A DNA stretch of 64,000 bases from Nicotiana tabacum (lineage: Eukaryota; Streptophyta; Magnoliopsida; Solanales; Solanaceae), in the NCBI RefSeq assembly GCF_000715075.1, contig NC_134102.1, positions 112,108,001 through 112,172,000 on the forward strand. Direction: 5' to 3'. The position numbers and the translations under genes were made by a program. Each line of letters begins with the position of its first letter. Position 1 is the first letter of the stretch. Under the pieces are notes generated by a model that searched no databases, was not told the DNA's origin, and saw only the letters and a list, made by a program, of their open reading frames with translations. Below are positions 12,863-25,949 of this stretch, piece after piece.

Positions 12863-14364
12863 ACAAAACTTCAAATTCTTTTCAAGAAAAATGCATATCC
12901 AAACAAAATTTCAACTTTTAAAAACCATTTTTCATCTCATCTTCAAAAATTTATTTTTTCATGTTTTAACGATATCTATGTCTAAACACTAGCTTAGTTT
13001 GTGAAAACGTTTTTGGAATGATGTTTGACTTTATCATGAGTTTGCGTAGACTTATTTGCGTAAGAAACAATTGACTTCTATAGAGAAATAGCGCAATTAG
13101 AACTTATGAGTATTTTAAGGTAAGTCTATGATTATTATTCAAATTCAAACATGTCGCACTACGTGAAAGGAGAAAATAATTGGAAAAAGTTATTTATTTT
13201 ACGCGATCATTAAATCATAACACCACAATTATAAACATCTGTTTATCGCAAATTGAAATACCTAAGCCGTTTCTCCTCCATATACGTTGTCCATTTAATT
13301 TATTTTCTTTCGTGAGTTTTATACACCCGTTAAGAAAGACATTTGATAGCCTTATTCTAAGTTACCCTTTCTCGCTGCATAAACTATCTCAAGTAATTAG
13401 CACTCCACTAATTGAAACAGTAAGGATATAATTGACAAAAAAGAGTAATAAATGACTGAAAATTTCATAGTAATTTAAGTTTCAATATAACAATAAACAC
13501 AGCTAATTTAATTATTATCTTAACATGAGTCAAATAAGATGCCTAATTTAAGTTTGAGAAAATAGATTCGATAATAGTTGTTTGCCAGAAAATACGCCTG
13601 CAGCAAGTATATATACTTGAAGTCATTATCCTCTGCTTGAACTCTACATATATAGTAGTTGAGCAATTTTAAAAGAAAAAAAAAATCTTTTAAAGCTAAA
13701 CTAAGAATAGTCGATCCTGGACATAGTGTCATCTTCATGAACGGAAAAGGAATTGGGGTTAGATGTGAGAGTATGTGGAGTTTTTAGAAAATATTTTTCT
13801 AACTTTTTATAGAGAAGTCATTTTCCTCCAATTTCATAAAAATGTGATATCTAGGAAAATATTTTTCAAATTATTTTGTGCAACCAAACAGTAGAAAATG
13901 AGAAAATATTTTCTGTCGTACCAAACACACCCCGAGTCTAAAACCTTTTTCTGGGCATTAGCTATCTTTGGCACAAAGTAAATTCAAATCCAAGCGGAGG
14001 CAAAAAATACTAGGTATTTCTTTTCATCTATCCAAACTTTGGTAAATATAGTTACCCGATACCTGTTGCTGGTGGAAAGTGACGGTAAATGACCCGAATA
14101 CAACAGTTATAAAAAAAAAAAAAAAAATTCAATCTTTCATACGCATTGATCTGGAAATCTTTGTACACATGCATACAAGTAGCCATTCAATTCAAGGCCA
14201 GCCATCTAACTGGGAAGAGAAAAGTTAACGATTTTGCATCACCTTACCTTAACATCACTTCAATTATAACAAAAGTGCCACGATGATATTATTGACAAAA
14301 TGAATCAGCCATGACGTGACTAATTAGATCAGAGAAGTGGACAGCTGGTAGTGCCGTATACAAC
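12863..14364. other. Non-coding flank of the duplicated unit, copy 1
   Basis: AT-rich sequence with no supported gene, matching 26914-28395. It differs from copy 2 at about 13730-13930, where copy 1 has a segment with repeated ggaaaatatttttc-like words and accaaacacaccc, typical of short plant MITE-like repeats but without ends I can define. Near 13975 it keeps only the 3' part of the SINE that is intact in copy 2. Confidence 0.6.
13985..14128 (+). mobile_element. SINE remnant, 5' half missing, copy 1
   Basis: The segment from ttcaaatccaagcggaggc through the poly(A) run at about 14110-14127 matches the 3' part of the SINE at 27954-28153. Its tRNA-like head and left target-site duplication are gone, replaced by a direct join to upstream flank after gctatctttgg. 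The right target-site repeat survives with one change. Confidence 0.75.
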
Positions 14365-14955
14365 TGTTTACCCATAAAACGATACAGTTGCATTTATACG
14401 TGATTTTTAGATAAATAAATTAATTTGATCCTGAAATAATATAATAATCGAAGAAATACGCAACACTAACCCTTGGAATGTAGATGAAATAGCAAAGATA
14501 GTGATTCCGTGAACACGGTTTCCGAACACAGCAATGATGAGATCAAAAAGCAAGAGAGTGAAATTGTATAAAATTTTGTATAAAATATAATATATGTTCT
14601 TGCCAGAAATTTCGTGTCCCTTACGATGATAACTCAGCTCACTATTTATAGTTATGTCTAGGGAAGAAGGTCCTAGGATCGTACCTTCCTTTAATGTCAA
14701 TTATGATGGTCATTGACGAAGATGCAACATTAAGCGTAAATGCCAAATTCTTTTGTAATGGACCGTCGCTCTTAATGCTGTCGAATATTCCTTAATACAT
14801 GCTACCGGGCGCAGAGTATTTAATATATTTTTATGAACGTTATCCGTTCTGGTGACAAGCGCGATGGCTGTGTTCGGTCCTCAACCATTTCATCTTGGAT
14901 TCCATGTGTCCTCCTTTTAGTCAGCCACGTGTCATATCATATTTTACCCTATACA
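14365..14955 (-). repeat. Tat-type LTR (3' LTR of the minus-strand gypsy element)
   Basis: It begins TG at 14365 and ends CA at 14955 on the plus strand (TG...CA on the minus strand too). On the minus strand it is preceded by a polypurine tract and contains a TATA-like box, as expected of a promoter-bearing LTR. The 5 bp to its left, acaac, also end copy 2 at 28395, consistent with the original target. No second LTR of this element lies in the window, so LTR-LTR dating is impossible. The minus-strand open frame inside it (14407-14700) is not treated as a gene. Confidence 0.8.
14643..14650 (-). promoter_or_regulatory. TATA-like box in the Tat LTR
   Basis: TATAAATA on the minus strand, within ctataaatagtgagctg, in mid-LTR where plant LTR promoters normally place it. 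The element is dead, but transcription could still start here. Confidence 0.45.
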
Positions 14956-14972
14956 GATAGTCCCCCTACTTT
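14956..14972 (-). promoter_or_regulatory. Polypurine tract of the Tat element
   Basis: Minus-strand AAAGTAGGGGGACTATC directly abuts the LTR's TG end. This is the plus-strand DNA priming site of a retrotransposon. It fixes the orientation of the element as minus and identifies the LTR as the 3' one. Confidence 0.75.
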
Positions 14973-15303
14973 CCGGTGACATAACTTTGTATTACCGAGA
15001 AGTTGGTAGAAATGCCTTTTTGGCGGGAATTACTATAATTCCCTCTGAAGGTCTCTAACAATTGATTAGACGCACGTCTCTCCGCATTTAATGTCTCGAA
15101 CACGCGTCATCCCATGATTCAACAGAGCTTTAGCCGGTTATCGAGGTAATCATGTCCATGAATTTAGCCGCCAAAAGTTTACTTATATGGAACTTTCTTT
15201 TCCTTTGCGTTTCACAATTGCTTGAGCTTCTAATTTGTATCCTTGTTTTCCATCCTTTTTCTAATTTTCTTCAAACACAAACTCTTTGCCTTTTTCCTTT
15301 CCA

Positions 15304-16947
15304 ATGGCTTCTTTCTCCAAACATGGTGGTTCTACGAAGAATAAGAACAAAACTGAGGATTCTGTTCCTCCAACAGTGGATTCCATCATCCCAAGAAGGC
15401 TTACTACTTCGAAGATTTTGAAGTTAAATTTCCTACTGCTAACCCTCGTATATGGGTTGTTAGTAGGTACCCTTCTTCTAGTCATCCTTCCAGTATTCCT
15501 GCTGTGGAAGAGGACTGCCGCAATGAGTTGGAAATCATCGTTCTTGATTTATCGGAGCGAGTGACCCTTCCCAAGGAAGGTTTTACATACTTTTTCACGT
15601 ATCCCTTTACTTTGGGTGCGTTTTATTTGAGCGGAGAGCTTGATTCCGTGATTGCGGAGTTTTGCCTTCGCTACTACGTATGTTTGGCACAGGTAAGTCC
15701 TTCAGCGTGGAGAACGATCGCCTGCCTCCGACGCTTGTGCCAAGAAACTGGGGAGGAGCTAACCTTAGCTCATGTGATGAATCTTTATTCCCCCAAAATC
15801 TTCCGCGGGGGAATGATAAACCTTTGCAAGCATGACCATCATGCTTTGTTGTCTAGTATGGATGATGAAAGCAGCCGTAGGTGGATGGAGCGGTTCGTTG
15901 CAGTTACCACCAACGACATCATTCCGACAACGACTTCATCCTTTCCAGTTGCTTGGAACCGCACTCGTAACTTCTTTGTATAATATTCCTCTTACTAGAT
16001 ATTCTTCTATGGCTGTATCATCTCTTTACCCTTCACATTTTTCAGCAACTCAATAGCTCCCATCGGTGGTGGAAGGTTTGAACCGGTGGGTTCAGAAGAT
16101 TTTGGATGTCACAACGTCCGAAACTCGTTCGTGGAAAGAACTAACCCTTTAATACGGGTGGAAGGCCAAAAATCATGGTAACTCTAATTTACCTTGCTTT
16201 TATTTTTGTATATGAAGATCTTGGTTGAACCCTTCTGACTTTGTTCATGAAATTAGGTCTACCTGCGGGCTCTGTTACTGTCCCCGAGGAGGACGTTCTG
16301 GCTGATCATGTTGATACAGTGAAGCTGCTTCAGGAAGCACTTAGTCGAACAGGTATCTCTGGGCCTGTTTCGGGTGCAAATATTTCTTTACGGAGTCCCC
16401 GGCCAGAAGATAACCAAACTAAAAGAATACGCTCCTCCGCGATCGGGAAAAAGAATAAAAGGGAAAAGGTTGATGCCCCCGAATCATATCTGGTGGCGAT
16501 GATGACTGGTCCTCCTTCTGGGCCGATCGTAGACACCGTGATGATTGATGATGATGAAGAAGTTGTTGATGCTCGACCTGTTGAGATAATTACAATAACT
16601 GAAGACGATGTCTCGGCACTTTGGAGAGAGTCTGATTTGTTAGAATATGCCAACTCCCATTTTCGGGCCCCAATTGCTGCAACCGGTGCTGCGGGCCTGA
16701 GTACTAGGTCCTTGCCATCTTTGGTTGGCGAGCATCAAACAACCAGTGCTGCATTTGATGCAGCTGCTTCTCACTCTTAAACTCCATCAGCTTCATCTCC
16801 ACCTTAACCAACACCAGCAACTGGGATCGGAATGCGATGAGGCCGAAACCAAACTGGGAAAGCATTGAACCATCGGCAGAACCACCTACTCTTCCCGACA
16901 ATGCGGATACTTCTCTTCCTCATGGTTTCGGAGGCGCTGCAGTTTAG
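15304..16947 (+). pseudogene. Tat-type antisense ORF, copy 2, internally deleted
   Basis: This is the paralogue of the ORF at 203-3018, starting at the equivalent ATG (MASFSKHGGSTKNKNK). The conserved block is better preserved here: from 15504 one frame runs through LSERVTLPKEGFTYFFTYPF and a following segment with RYYVCLAQVSPSAWRT that is broken in copy 1. A frameshift lies near 15415. The coiled-coil part and its flanks are missing: about 1.1 kb present in copy 1 (roughly 1775-2893) is absent, the junction falling near 16825 inside the CAGCAACTGGGATCGG stretch. The last codons and the TAG are retained. Confidence 0.7.
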
Positions 16948-18624
16948 CTTTTTCTTTTCCCATTTTGCACTTGTAACGTTTTGGCCCGTTCTTGTAAATA
17001 AATACATACTTTCTTCTTTTTGTTCAAGTGCCGTTTGAGTCTTACTTTCGTTTTAATATCCATGTAAGCCTTTAATTTTTGTATTTGCTCAAGTATTCTG
17101 CGCATGTTGTTCAATTTGTGCTTTACTATGTGTAGTCTTAGATGTCTTTTCTTCGAAGCATTTTGGTTCTGAGTATTATCCCTTTTACGTGAGGATTTTT
17201 ATGAATATTTGCGCAAGTTTCCCTTTTACATGAAGGTTTTTATTAATATTTGCGCAAGCTTCCCTTTTACATGAGGGTTTCTATGAATATTTACGCAAGT
17301 TTGCTTTTTGCGTTCTTTTGTTTTAGCAAATCCACTAGGCAAGGTGCCTAGGGCTATTTTTTATATTTATAATAAAATAAAAGATAATGTGTCATGAAGT
17401 CCTAAACGATGAAGGAAATAAAATATGGTAACTACATCAATCCTATTATCAAAGTTGAGTAAGATACTCAACAATGATAGTGCATGAGTTCTAATAAAGT
17501 TATTAAAAATAAAAACTAGCCCTCGAAGTCTATAGCATTTTATGTCCAATCCCATATGACGCTGCGTGCACAAATAGACCAATTTCTTTTGCGCTGTGCA
17601 TCTCCGCTACTTGCATAAATAGCCCATGTTAATGAACATTGTACACTTCTTGCACAAATAGCCTCGTTCCGTTTAGATCCCCTGCACAGCTCCGCTGTTT
17701 GCATAAATAACCCTTTTTTTTTGCAAAGTGAACACTGTCCATATGATGGTGATATGAAATTTCTTCCCTTGCACTTGTGATGTCTTTCCTCGCGCCTTTC
17801 CATTCTAGCTATCCAATATTTCCTCCCAATTACATTTGCATATGTAATAGCAATCTGAACCTCTCATAATTTTAATGAAGTGTACTGCCCAGAACTGTCT
17901 GAGTACACTATTTTTGCACTCATTTTTGTGTGATCACCTTATGTAATTTGTTGAGACCCCTGCATGAATTCCATCCTGGTTTTTCCTACTAGTATTGTGC
18001 ATTAAGATATCAGCCCACTTTGAGTCCAATGTATTCGAAATGTATTACAAAAAAGTCCCTGACAGCCACCTTGTCCAGCAGTGTTCGGGTACATTGTTTT
18101 TGCATCCAATTTCGTGTGTAGTCCCTATGATTCTTGTTGATACCTTTGTATGATTTAGCTTCTGGGTTGTTGGTTTTGAGTGCTACACTGAGAATTTGTT
18201 CCTCAATGCATCCATTTTGCCTAGAAAGCTTCTCCAAATTCAGTACTTTGAGTGCCATCCATGTAGTATAACTGGGCACCCAATCTGCCCTTTGCTATCC
18301 TTATTGCTATGCTTGTGCTTATCCATAATTTTCCTTCAATGGAATGAGTACAAAGTACTAATACCACCATTTGAAGGTTTGTCAATGAATAAGGCATAGC
18401 TACAATAACGTTCCCTGCAAAAAAGAACCCATGGTTATTATAAAAGATTATCATGTTCTCCTCCCCAAGGATTTGATCATGATAGTTGTGTGCAGTGCTC
18501 TCCTTATAGTTTTCTCCTTCCCATTTCTCTCATACTTTCTTGTAATCCCCCATCATTCTTTCCCTGCTCATGCACTCCTTGCTCCACGTTATCTCCCATC
18601 CACTCTTATACATAAATATGGTCA

Positions 18625-21600
18625 TTAAATCTTATTACTATTAACAATTCTCCTTCCTTGAACCTCCAGTTGTGCAAAGTTGTTTGCCTCATAATCTCCA
18701 TTATCCAATGCATAATTGGCTAAGTAATCTGCCAATTTATTGCCTTCTCGCATGATGTATGATATCATACAGTTACTTCTCCTCATATATTCTCTAATCT
18801 CCTGTACATATACATCTACATTCCAAGGTGAATCCCATGTGCCATCAACCACATTTTTCATCAAATAAAGAATCTGCTTGTATGAGGATATTTGTGTAAC
18901 CATACTGCACACAAAATTTTACTGCCTCCAGGATTGCAATAGCTTCAGCCTTAACATTTGTAACCTTTTGTATCTCCTTTCCCCTTGCATATCTCACATC
19001 ACCCTCACTATCTCTAATTACAAAACCAATCGAACTCCTACCTGAATTACCCCTTGAGGCCCCATCTGTGTTTACCTTTATCCAGTCCTGTTCAGGAAGC
19101 TCCCACAAGACCTTTGTTACCTTCAACCTTGGCGCATAATATTCTAATAGATGTAACAGATCAGGCCATTTATGTGGGGTATTTTGTAAGCTTGGCTTTC
19201 TAGTTTTGACTAGAGCTTGTAATGTAGTTGATATCTGATATATCACTCTACTAACAGTAATAACCTCCCCATGTTTATAACAATTTCTTCTCTTCCACAA
19301 CTCCCACAAAATGATCGAAGGCAATGCTTGAAAAATGGGTTTTAATCGAGGGACAGCTTGCACTGTCTAGCATTGACAATTGTATGTTGTAATGACAAAC
19401 CAGCTATGGAGATTCCAGCATTTGCAAGAAAATAGTACCATACTGTACGTGCTGCAAATGATCTGAAAAACATATGCGACAAAGTTTCTTCATCTGGATC
19501 TCAACAACACCAACACCTAGATGGCATAAAATATCCCAACATCCTAAAAAAATCATCCAATAGTATCTTGCCCTTCCAAATCTTCCACAATGTAATCTTG
19601 AAAGGTAATCCCTTGACCCAAATATTTGTAAACACAACATTAGGATCCCTCCTCCTTCGTAAATAATCTCATGCTGATTTTATAGTAAAGTTGCCTCTTG
19701 GTTCCATCATCCAAAATGGCTTATCCAATTCATCAGTAAGTACTTGGGGCTTGATGTTATCAATGATATGAGCTGCTAAGACTTGAGGCAGAATCTGCAT
19801 CAATTTGACTTCATTCCAAGCACCCTTCATGCCTACATCATATACATTATGGATTGACTCATCACAATAAAAATCTGAAGGAGTTGTAAAATACAAAGTA
19901 CCCAACCTTGTCCAATTGTCAAACAAAAATAATGATGAACTCATTCTTGTTTGCCATGTGATTTGGTGCTCAATTGCTTCCCTACATTCAAGCATTTTCC
20001 TCCAAATATGAGATCCATTTCTCCATGGCATGACCATTGCATTCATTGTTTTACAATATTTTTGACTCATGAATGAACTCTAAAGTATTTGTTTAGTTCC
20101 AAAGTTCCAACAGAGCTTGCAAAATAGGGCCCTTGACACATCATGTAATGATCTAAATCCTGCACCTCCTTCCTCTTTAGGTAAACACAAAGTACCCCAA
20201 GATGCCCAATGCATTTCCTTTCCTCCTATAGAATTGCTCCAGAAGAATTGATCAAATATTTTATGAAGTTTATTGATAACAAATGGTGGTGGATTCACTA
20301 CTGAAAGAAGATGAATAGGCATGCCTTGGAGTACATGAGAAATTAACACTGCACGACCTCCAATTGATAGCAATTTCCCTTTCCACGATTGCAGCTTATC
20401 CAACACTTTCTTTATTAAATCCTGATAGTATTCCATTTTCCTTCTTGCATAGAATATGGGACATCCTAGGTAAGTGAATGGGAATTCCTACCTGCAAATA
20501 CCAGTTATCCTCTGCACTTTATTTACTACCTCTATATTGGTCAAGTGATGCATGTAGACTGCAGGCTTTGCTTTATTAATAAGCTGTCCAGAAGCAGATT
20601 CATAAGCCATCAACACCTCTATAATTAAGTGTAGGAAAGTTGCATCAGAAGAAGAAAATATGATAGTATCATCTGCATAAGCAAGATGATTAATCTTGGG
20701 GCTCCATTATGGCAATACAAACCCACAGAAATATAGATTCTGATGTAGAGCATTAAGACCCCTCGACAAAGCCTCAGCAGATAGAATAAACAGAGTTGGT
20801 GATAAGGGATCACCCTGCTTGACTCCCCTCGTTGATTTGAAGAATTCATAGGGTTGTCAATTCATCAATACAGAATACCAATTATTGGAAACGATGCCAA
20901 ACACTATTCCAATAAATCTTTCAGAAAAATCCATCTTCCTCAGCACTTTAGACAAGAACAACCAAGAAAGCCTATCATAAGATTTTGTCATGTCTAACTT
21001 GATCACCACAATAGCCTTGTTCTTAGCCTTGTGTCCGTAATTATCTCTTGAGTCAGCAATACATTTTCCACAATGCTCCTCCCTTTAACAAATCCAGCCT
21101 GTTCATTAGAAATTAAAGAAGGCAACAGTGTAGCAATTCTTTCATGAATGACTTTCAAGAATACCTTGTTAATGAAATTGCTAAGACTTATTGGTCGCAT
21201 GCCTGAAAAGGTGTTCACTTCCTTATTCTTTGGCAGTAACACTAAGTTTGTATGTGTGATAAACTTAGGTAATTCCCTACCATTAAAGAACTCCTTGACC
21301 ATAGCAAACACATCATCTCCTACAATATCCCAACACTCGTGAAAATATTTGTCTGTGAAGCCATACGGACCCCCAACACTGTCTCTATTTAATCTGAGTA
21401 CCGCTTGCTTCACTTCTTTTTTTGTTGGTTGTTCAAGTAAATCCTGATTCTTCTCCATAGAAATCATGTTAGGGACATGATCGATTATCCCAAATGCGGT
21501 AGGCACCACATCTTCATGGAATTGAGATTGAAAGAACTTGACAGCCTCCTCAGCCATTTGATCATTCCCTTCTATCCAGTTGCCTTCATTATTTTGAATC

Positions 21601-22730
21601 CTTTTTAATTGTAATATTTTCCTTCTCCCATTCACCTGAGCATGAAAGGATTTGGTGTTGCGATCCCCATCTTTAAACCATGCCATACCTGCCTTTTGCC
21701 TCCATAATTGTTCTTCAAGAGCTAAATATCGAATGAGTTCTGCTTGCACTTTATTTAGTCTTTCCCTATTCATTCTCGTGGGATTAACCTCAAACTGTGT
21801 TTCATGCACCAAGACCACCCATTCTAAACTTGCAACTTTCTAAAATATATCCCCATATGTAGCCTTACTCCAGAGTGACAGTGCATTTTTCAACTTCTTC
21901 AGTTTATTGTTGAAGATAGTGAAAAAGCTAGCGTGAAAGTTAGCCATATTCTCATAAATCGAATTCTCCTTCACAACATCTTGAAAGGTGGTATGCTCTG
22001 TCCAAAACTTCAGGAACCTAAACTGTTTCTTAATAGGCGTGTGATTTGGATCACGCAATAAAGGACAGTGATCAGATCCAATTTTTGACAAATGAGTTAC
22101 TTCCCCTCCTGGAAATAGCTGCTGGAATTTCATATTTGCCACCACTCGATCAAGCCTTTTGAAAATGCAGTACTCTTCAGCCCTACCATTCCACCATGTG
22201 AATATGCTTCCTTTGAATCCAAGATCATTGAGATTACAAGTGTTAATACAATGCCTAAAGTCATCAACTTCATTCAAAGGGACTGGCAGACCTCCAAACT
22301 TCTCCTCCTCATCCCATATTACATTGAAATCTCCACCAACAATCCATGGAACAATCATATCACTTGCCAAATCATACAAAGTATCCCACAATTCAATACG
22401 CTCAATATGATCATATTTAGCATATACTAGGGTGAGGATAATTTCTTGTTGAGTACTGATCTCGATCAACCTCAATGTGAGCTGTTGATGCATGTTAAAT
22501 AACACAATAACCTCAAATCAATCATATACAAAAGCCCATATTTTGATAGAAATATTGACAAAAGTCTGTGCAAAACCAAGTCTGCTCCTATATCTTTCCA
22601 GTTTTCTCGACTGTTACATTGGTTCCATTAATCCCACAAACCTGAATTTATGTCGTCTATGCATTGTAATAAACCTTTCAAAGGCCTGTTGTGTATTCAC
22701 TGATCTAATATTCCAAATGATGACATTCAT
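18625..22730 (-). pseudogene. LINE ORF2 (endonuclease, reverse transcriptase, RNase H), copy 2
   Basis: It starts at the ATG reading MNVIIWNIRSVNTQQ, without the early stop of copy 1. The endonuclease (22505-21840) is nearly identical to copy 1, with VGGDFNVIWDEEEKFGG and GSDHCPLL. A 271-codon frame at 21818-21003 covers the N-terminal reverse transcriptase, including PISLSNFINKVFLKVIHERI and NEQAGFVKGRSIVENVLL, a segment copy 1 has lost. The RNase H keeps its first catalytic Asp (NTDGASRGN). Stops and frameshifts remain, for example after 22505 and near 21000, so it is a pseudogene, but a better-preserved one. Confidence 0.82.
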
Positions 22731-22732
22731 GA

Positions 22733-24944
22733 TTAAACAATGGATTTAGAAACTACCCTTCTTGTTTGAACACCAGATCCTGGAACCTTGGTATTTTCCT
22801 TTTGCTACTTCTTCTTACCTCTGCCTGCTGATTTCACCTTATCTATTACTATGGGAGATAAGTCACCTTGCCTTGCTATGTGCATGAAGTTTTGTGTAGT
22901 GGATTCCTCATCCATATCTGGTCCATTCTTCTCCACATTATTTTCTTCTTCATCATTCTTGTTTTGTTTAACCATCTGAGTCTTCACAGATTTAGGAGCT
23001 AAGGCAGAATTTCCTTTAGGAAATTTTTTGTTTACTGGGGCTACAGATGTTACATGGTTCTCTGAAAGGATGATATTATTATTATTTTGTAGGTTAGGAT
23101 TCACTGGAGCTAGGGTTGTATCAGGTAATGCAGGGTAAAGATTAAGATTCTTATCTTGTATGGCTGGTTTATGTAGTGTTTTATCTGGTGGTTTAGGATT
23201 AACTGGTTCAGCACTTCCATCAACCTTCTTCGACATTGATTGCTCACCATCATTCTGAATTTCCTCAGCTACAAGTTGCACCATCTTATCTAAATCCTCC
23301 ACCCAGGATTGTTTATCACCTTCTTCATCCACATGTTCTTCATCAGAGTGGAATTCTCCTTCTTTTTCAGATTCTTCTTCCGGTTGATCACTCCACAATC
23401 TACCTAGCTAAGTAGCTAAAGACTGTGAAGGAACTTTTTGGCAAGACTGATTTGTAGTAACCAATTGAGTCAAATATGCTCTATGTTGTTCCTTGTTAAC
23501 TCTGTTAGCATTGTCCACCTTGTTTCAATCTTTATTTGTATGAACAAAAGTCTTATTAACCCATTGAGCCGTTGATTCTCTTTGTTCTCCTTCTGCTGTA
23601 ACATTCCCATTCTTCTTAGGACTAGGAGTTTTTCTTTTTTCCACCAAACTTGTCCCAGTTACTTTGGGAATAAACACACGAGCTGTTGGATTCAATCTCC
23701 CAGTCTTGTTAAGAGTAGGTCTAGGACTAATTTGCTCGACTGATTTCTCCACCAAAGCCAACTGATTATCATCTTCCTTATCCACATCCTCTACCTCTAA
23801 GACTGCAAATTTGTTAGTCTGTTAAGGCTCGTTAACAATAGAAATAATTTCCTTCCAAGTTTGATTCTGCATATCCCCCTGCTGTCCAGCTTTCTGCACA
23901 TCACCTTGCTGTCCAGTTTTCTTTACTCTATTATCCCTTACTTCTTTCCATAGCTCCCCAACATTCTCAACTACTTTTCCACTTGAAAGGATCATCAAAG
24001 GCTCCTTATTCTGTACATTGTTTTTACCATTAACATTTGTAGCCTCTTTTCCTTTTATCATTAGCCATCAATTCTCGATGCAAACGCTAACATTCAATCT
24101 CCTTATGTCCTTGCAATCTACACTGTTTATAGTATTTAGGCAGCATATCATATTTATTTGTAACCCACTCGGTCCTTGTTTCCCTAGTTTTCTCGTTTTT
24201 TATATCCATTCTAACCTTCTTAGGAAGATCAGCCAATAGATCAACAAGAACCTTAACTCGAGCACAACTAGGTCGCGTCTTATTTCTTGTAGCCATATCA
24301 AGATGCATAGGTTTTCCAACAGCTGAAGCTAAAGAGAATAAGCACTCTTTAACAAAGAAAGTAGGTAACAATCCTGGAAACGAAATCCAAGCCATGGCCA
24401 TTGGCGTTTCCTCACCAATTTTGAATTTAACATCGTAAATAAGCGTTCACATTTGGTGTTCGTAACCATCCTTATGTTTAACATAAAATATATTTTTCGA
24501 CGTAAGAGTAATGAAATCTTCCCATAATGACAATCGAATTAATATCAGCCTATCTCTGAAATAACCAATGTTACATTCCCCTTTGACACTATCTTGAACT
24601 GGGACAATGTGACGTAATTCTTGTAGTTCTGGCCATCCGTATGAAAACTTGCCCAGTACTGCATATTGTAAACCTTCAATGACATTTATTCGATTGACTT
24701 CTACTTCTGTGAACTTGACGAAAGGCTGCCCATGAAGAAAAGCTGCTCGTTTGAAAGGAATTGGTTGAACTGTTGCATTCTCGCTAGTGTTATGTTTCGT
24801 GGGATTATTTAACATGACTGGTTTCAGAATATTACTATAATCTAATGGCTGGGTATTATTATTTGTGGGGGTATTTGGTGGGGCGACAGTGGGGGAGGGC
24901 TGACCAGCCGATAACAATGGCTGGCCGTCGGCCATAGCGTCCAT
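22733..24944 (-). pseudogene. LINE ORF1 (DUF4283 / zinc-knuckle protein), copy 2
   Basis: It starts MDAMADGQPLLSAGQPSP. The N-terminal frame stays open for 165 codons (24944-24447), longer than in copy 1, and includes GQPFVKFTEVEVNRINVIEG and a following DUF4283-like region. The zinc-knuckle region near 24100 reads [15 protein letters not shown]: the first Cys of the CCHC pattern seen in copy 1 is Tyr here. The acidic/Lys-rich tail is split by a stop near 23405 and a frame change near 23800. Confidence 0.73.
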
Positions 24945-25949
24945 GAGAGCTCAAATTTCTCCAGGGCTTCTCTCTCCTCACGCTCTTACATTCTTTTCAT
25001 ATGCGGCTTCAGGTGTATTTTTCCCCGATGGAATTTTGGATTCCTGGCATTAATTCTTCCGGATCCAACCCTTTAATGTGAGCATTTTTATAAGAGAGGG
25101 CCCTCTTATGTTTACGGTGCTCTTGAAGAGGACGTCTCCTTTCATTATGACACTAACATTTGAAGTACTTGTTTAACTTTCAAATGACAAAATCAGCTCA
25201 TCACTCAGACAAGAAACAAGATAAAAGTAAAGGGATTTCATTTTATTTCTTTTATTTTCAGAAATTACAAGAGCATTTTGCTATGCAGAAAAGAAATTGT
25301 CATTACTTGTGGCTATCTTGTACAACTTGTTTCTACGGGACTGGCTGCACAGTCCCCGGTCCCGATGATGCATTTTGTTTCCGGATTTTCGTTCCCGGTT
25401 GACGTGGTAGTCATTGTTGTCGTATCCTCATATCATTCCTCCCACAGTTTGAATGCGAAAAATGCGAATTGGAACACTGAAAATGTTGTATCTTCGAAGG
25501 TCCCACCAATGAATTGCTAGGTAATCCTTCACTCGATAACATATCTTGTTTCCCCTTAGGAATCCATGCTATCGAGCAAAAGAATACCTAATAGTCCTTT
25601 GGCGGTTTGTGCCCGTGAACAGTTAGGTAACCTCTGTTCGGTAGCAAACTTAACTTCCCCGGTGGGAATTTGCTATCGAACCAAAGATTACCTAATCGTC
25701 CCTGAGTGGATGCTTGTTCGTTTTCCTTGCTATCAAAGGTCTTATTGTTGCTGTCTTCGTAGTATGCTTTTCGTCGCTTCCTCGTTAAAAATTTTGCCAA
25801 AAAAATCCAATTGGGACAAAAACTGAACGAAGGAAAAAAAAGTGCATCACGTACTTTCTGTTTGAGTGTTGTTCATCAGCAATAATATCTTTTGATGTGT
25901 GCCACGTTCCAGTTACTGGGCAACTTGTCTCCATTCTGGTTCTCCAACT

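Larger units (their letters stand above)
1..14364. repeat. Tandem duplication, copy 1 (truncated at window start)
   Basis: Base 1 onward matches base 15102 onward, and the match continues, with small indels, through the nested Tat/LINE block and a non-coding flank to 14364, where it ends with the same bases (...gccgtatacaac) that end copy 2 at 28395. Relative to copy 2 this copy has about 1.1 kb more in the antisense ORF (roughly 1775-2893), lacks about 110 bp near 3107, carries a different segment at about 13730-13930, and has lost the 5' half of a SINE near 13975. The LTR that precedes copy 2 would lie left of the window for this copy. Confidence 0.93.
17320..24985 (-). mobile_element. L1-type LINE, copy 2, inserted in the Tat element
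   Basis: Paralogue of the LINE at 3277-10930, at the same position in the Tat element. It is flanked by ttgcgttctttt (17308-17319) and ttacattctttt (24986-24997), the decayed 12-bp target-site duplication. The bases that changed differ from those in copy 1, as expected if the repeats mutated independently after duplication. The domain order is the same, again with several stops and frameshifts. Confidence 0.88.

Noticed and set aside
13180..13431. 83-codon plus-strand ORF repeated at 27222-27473
   Set aside because: Its repetition is explained by the tandem duplication; composition is AT-rich and no domain is recognisable.
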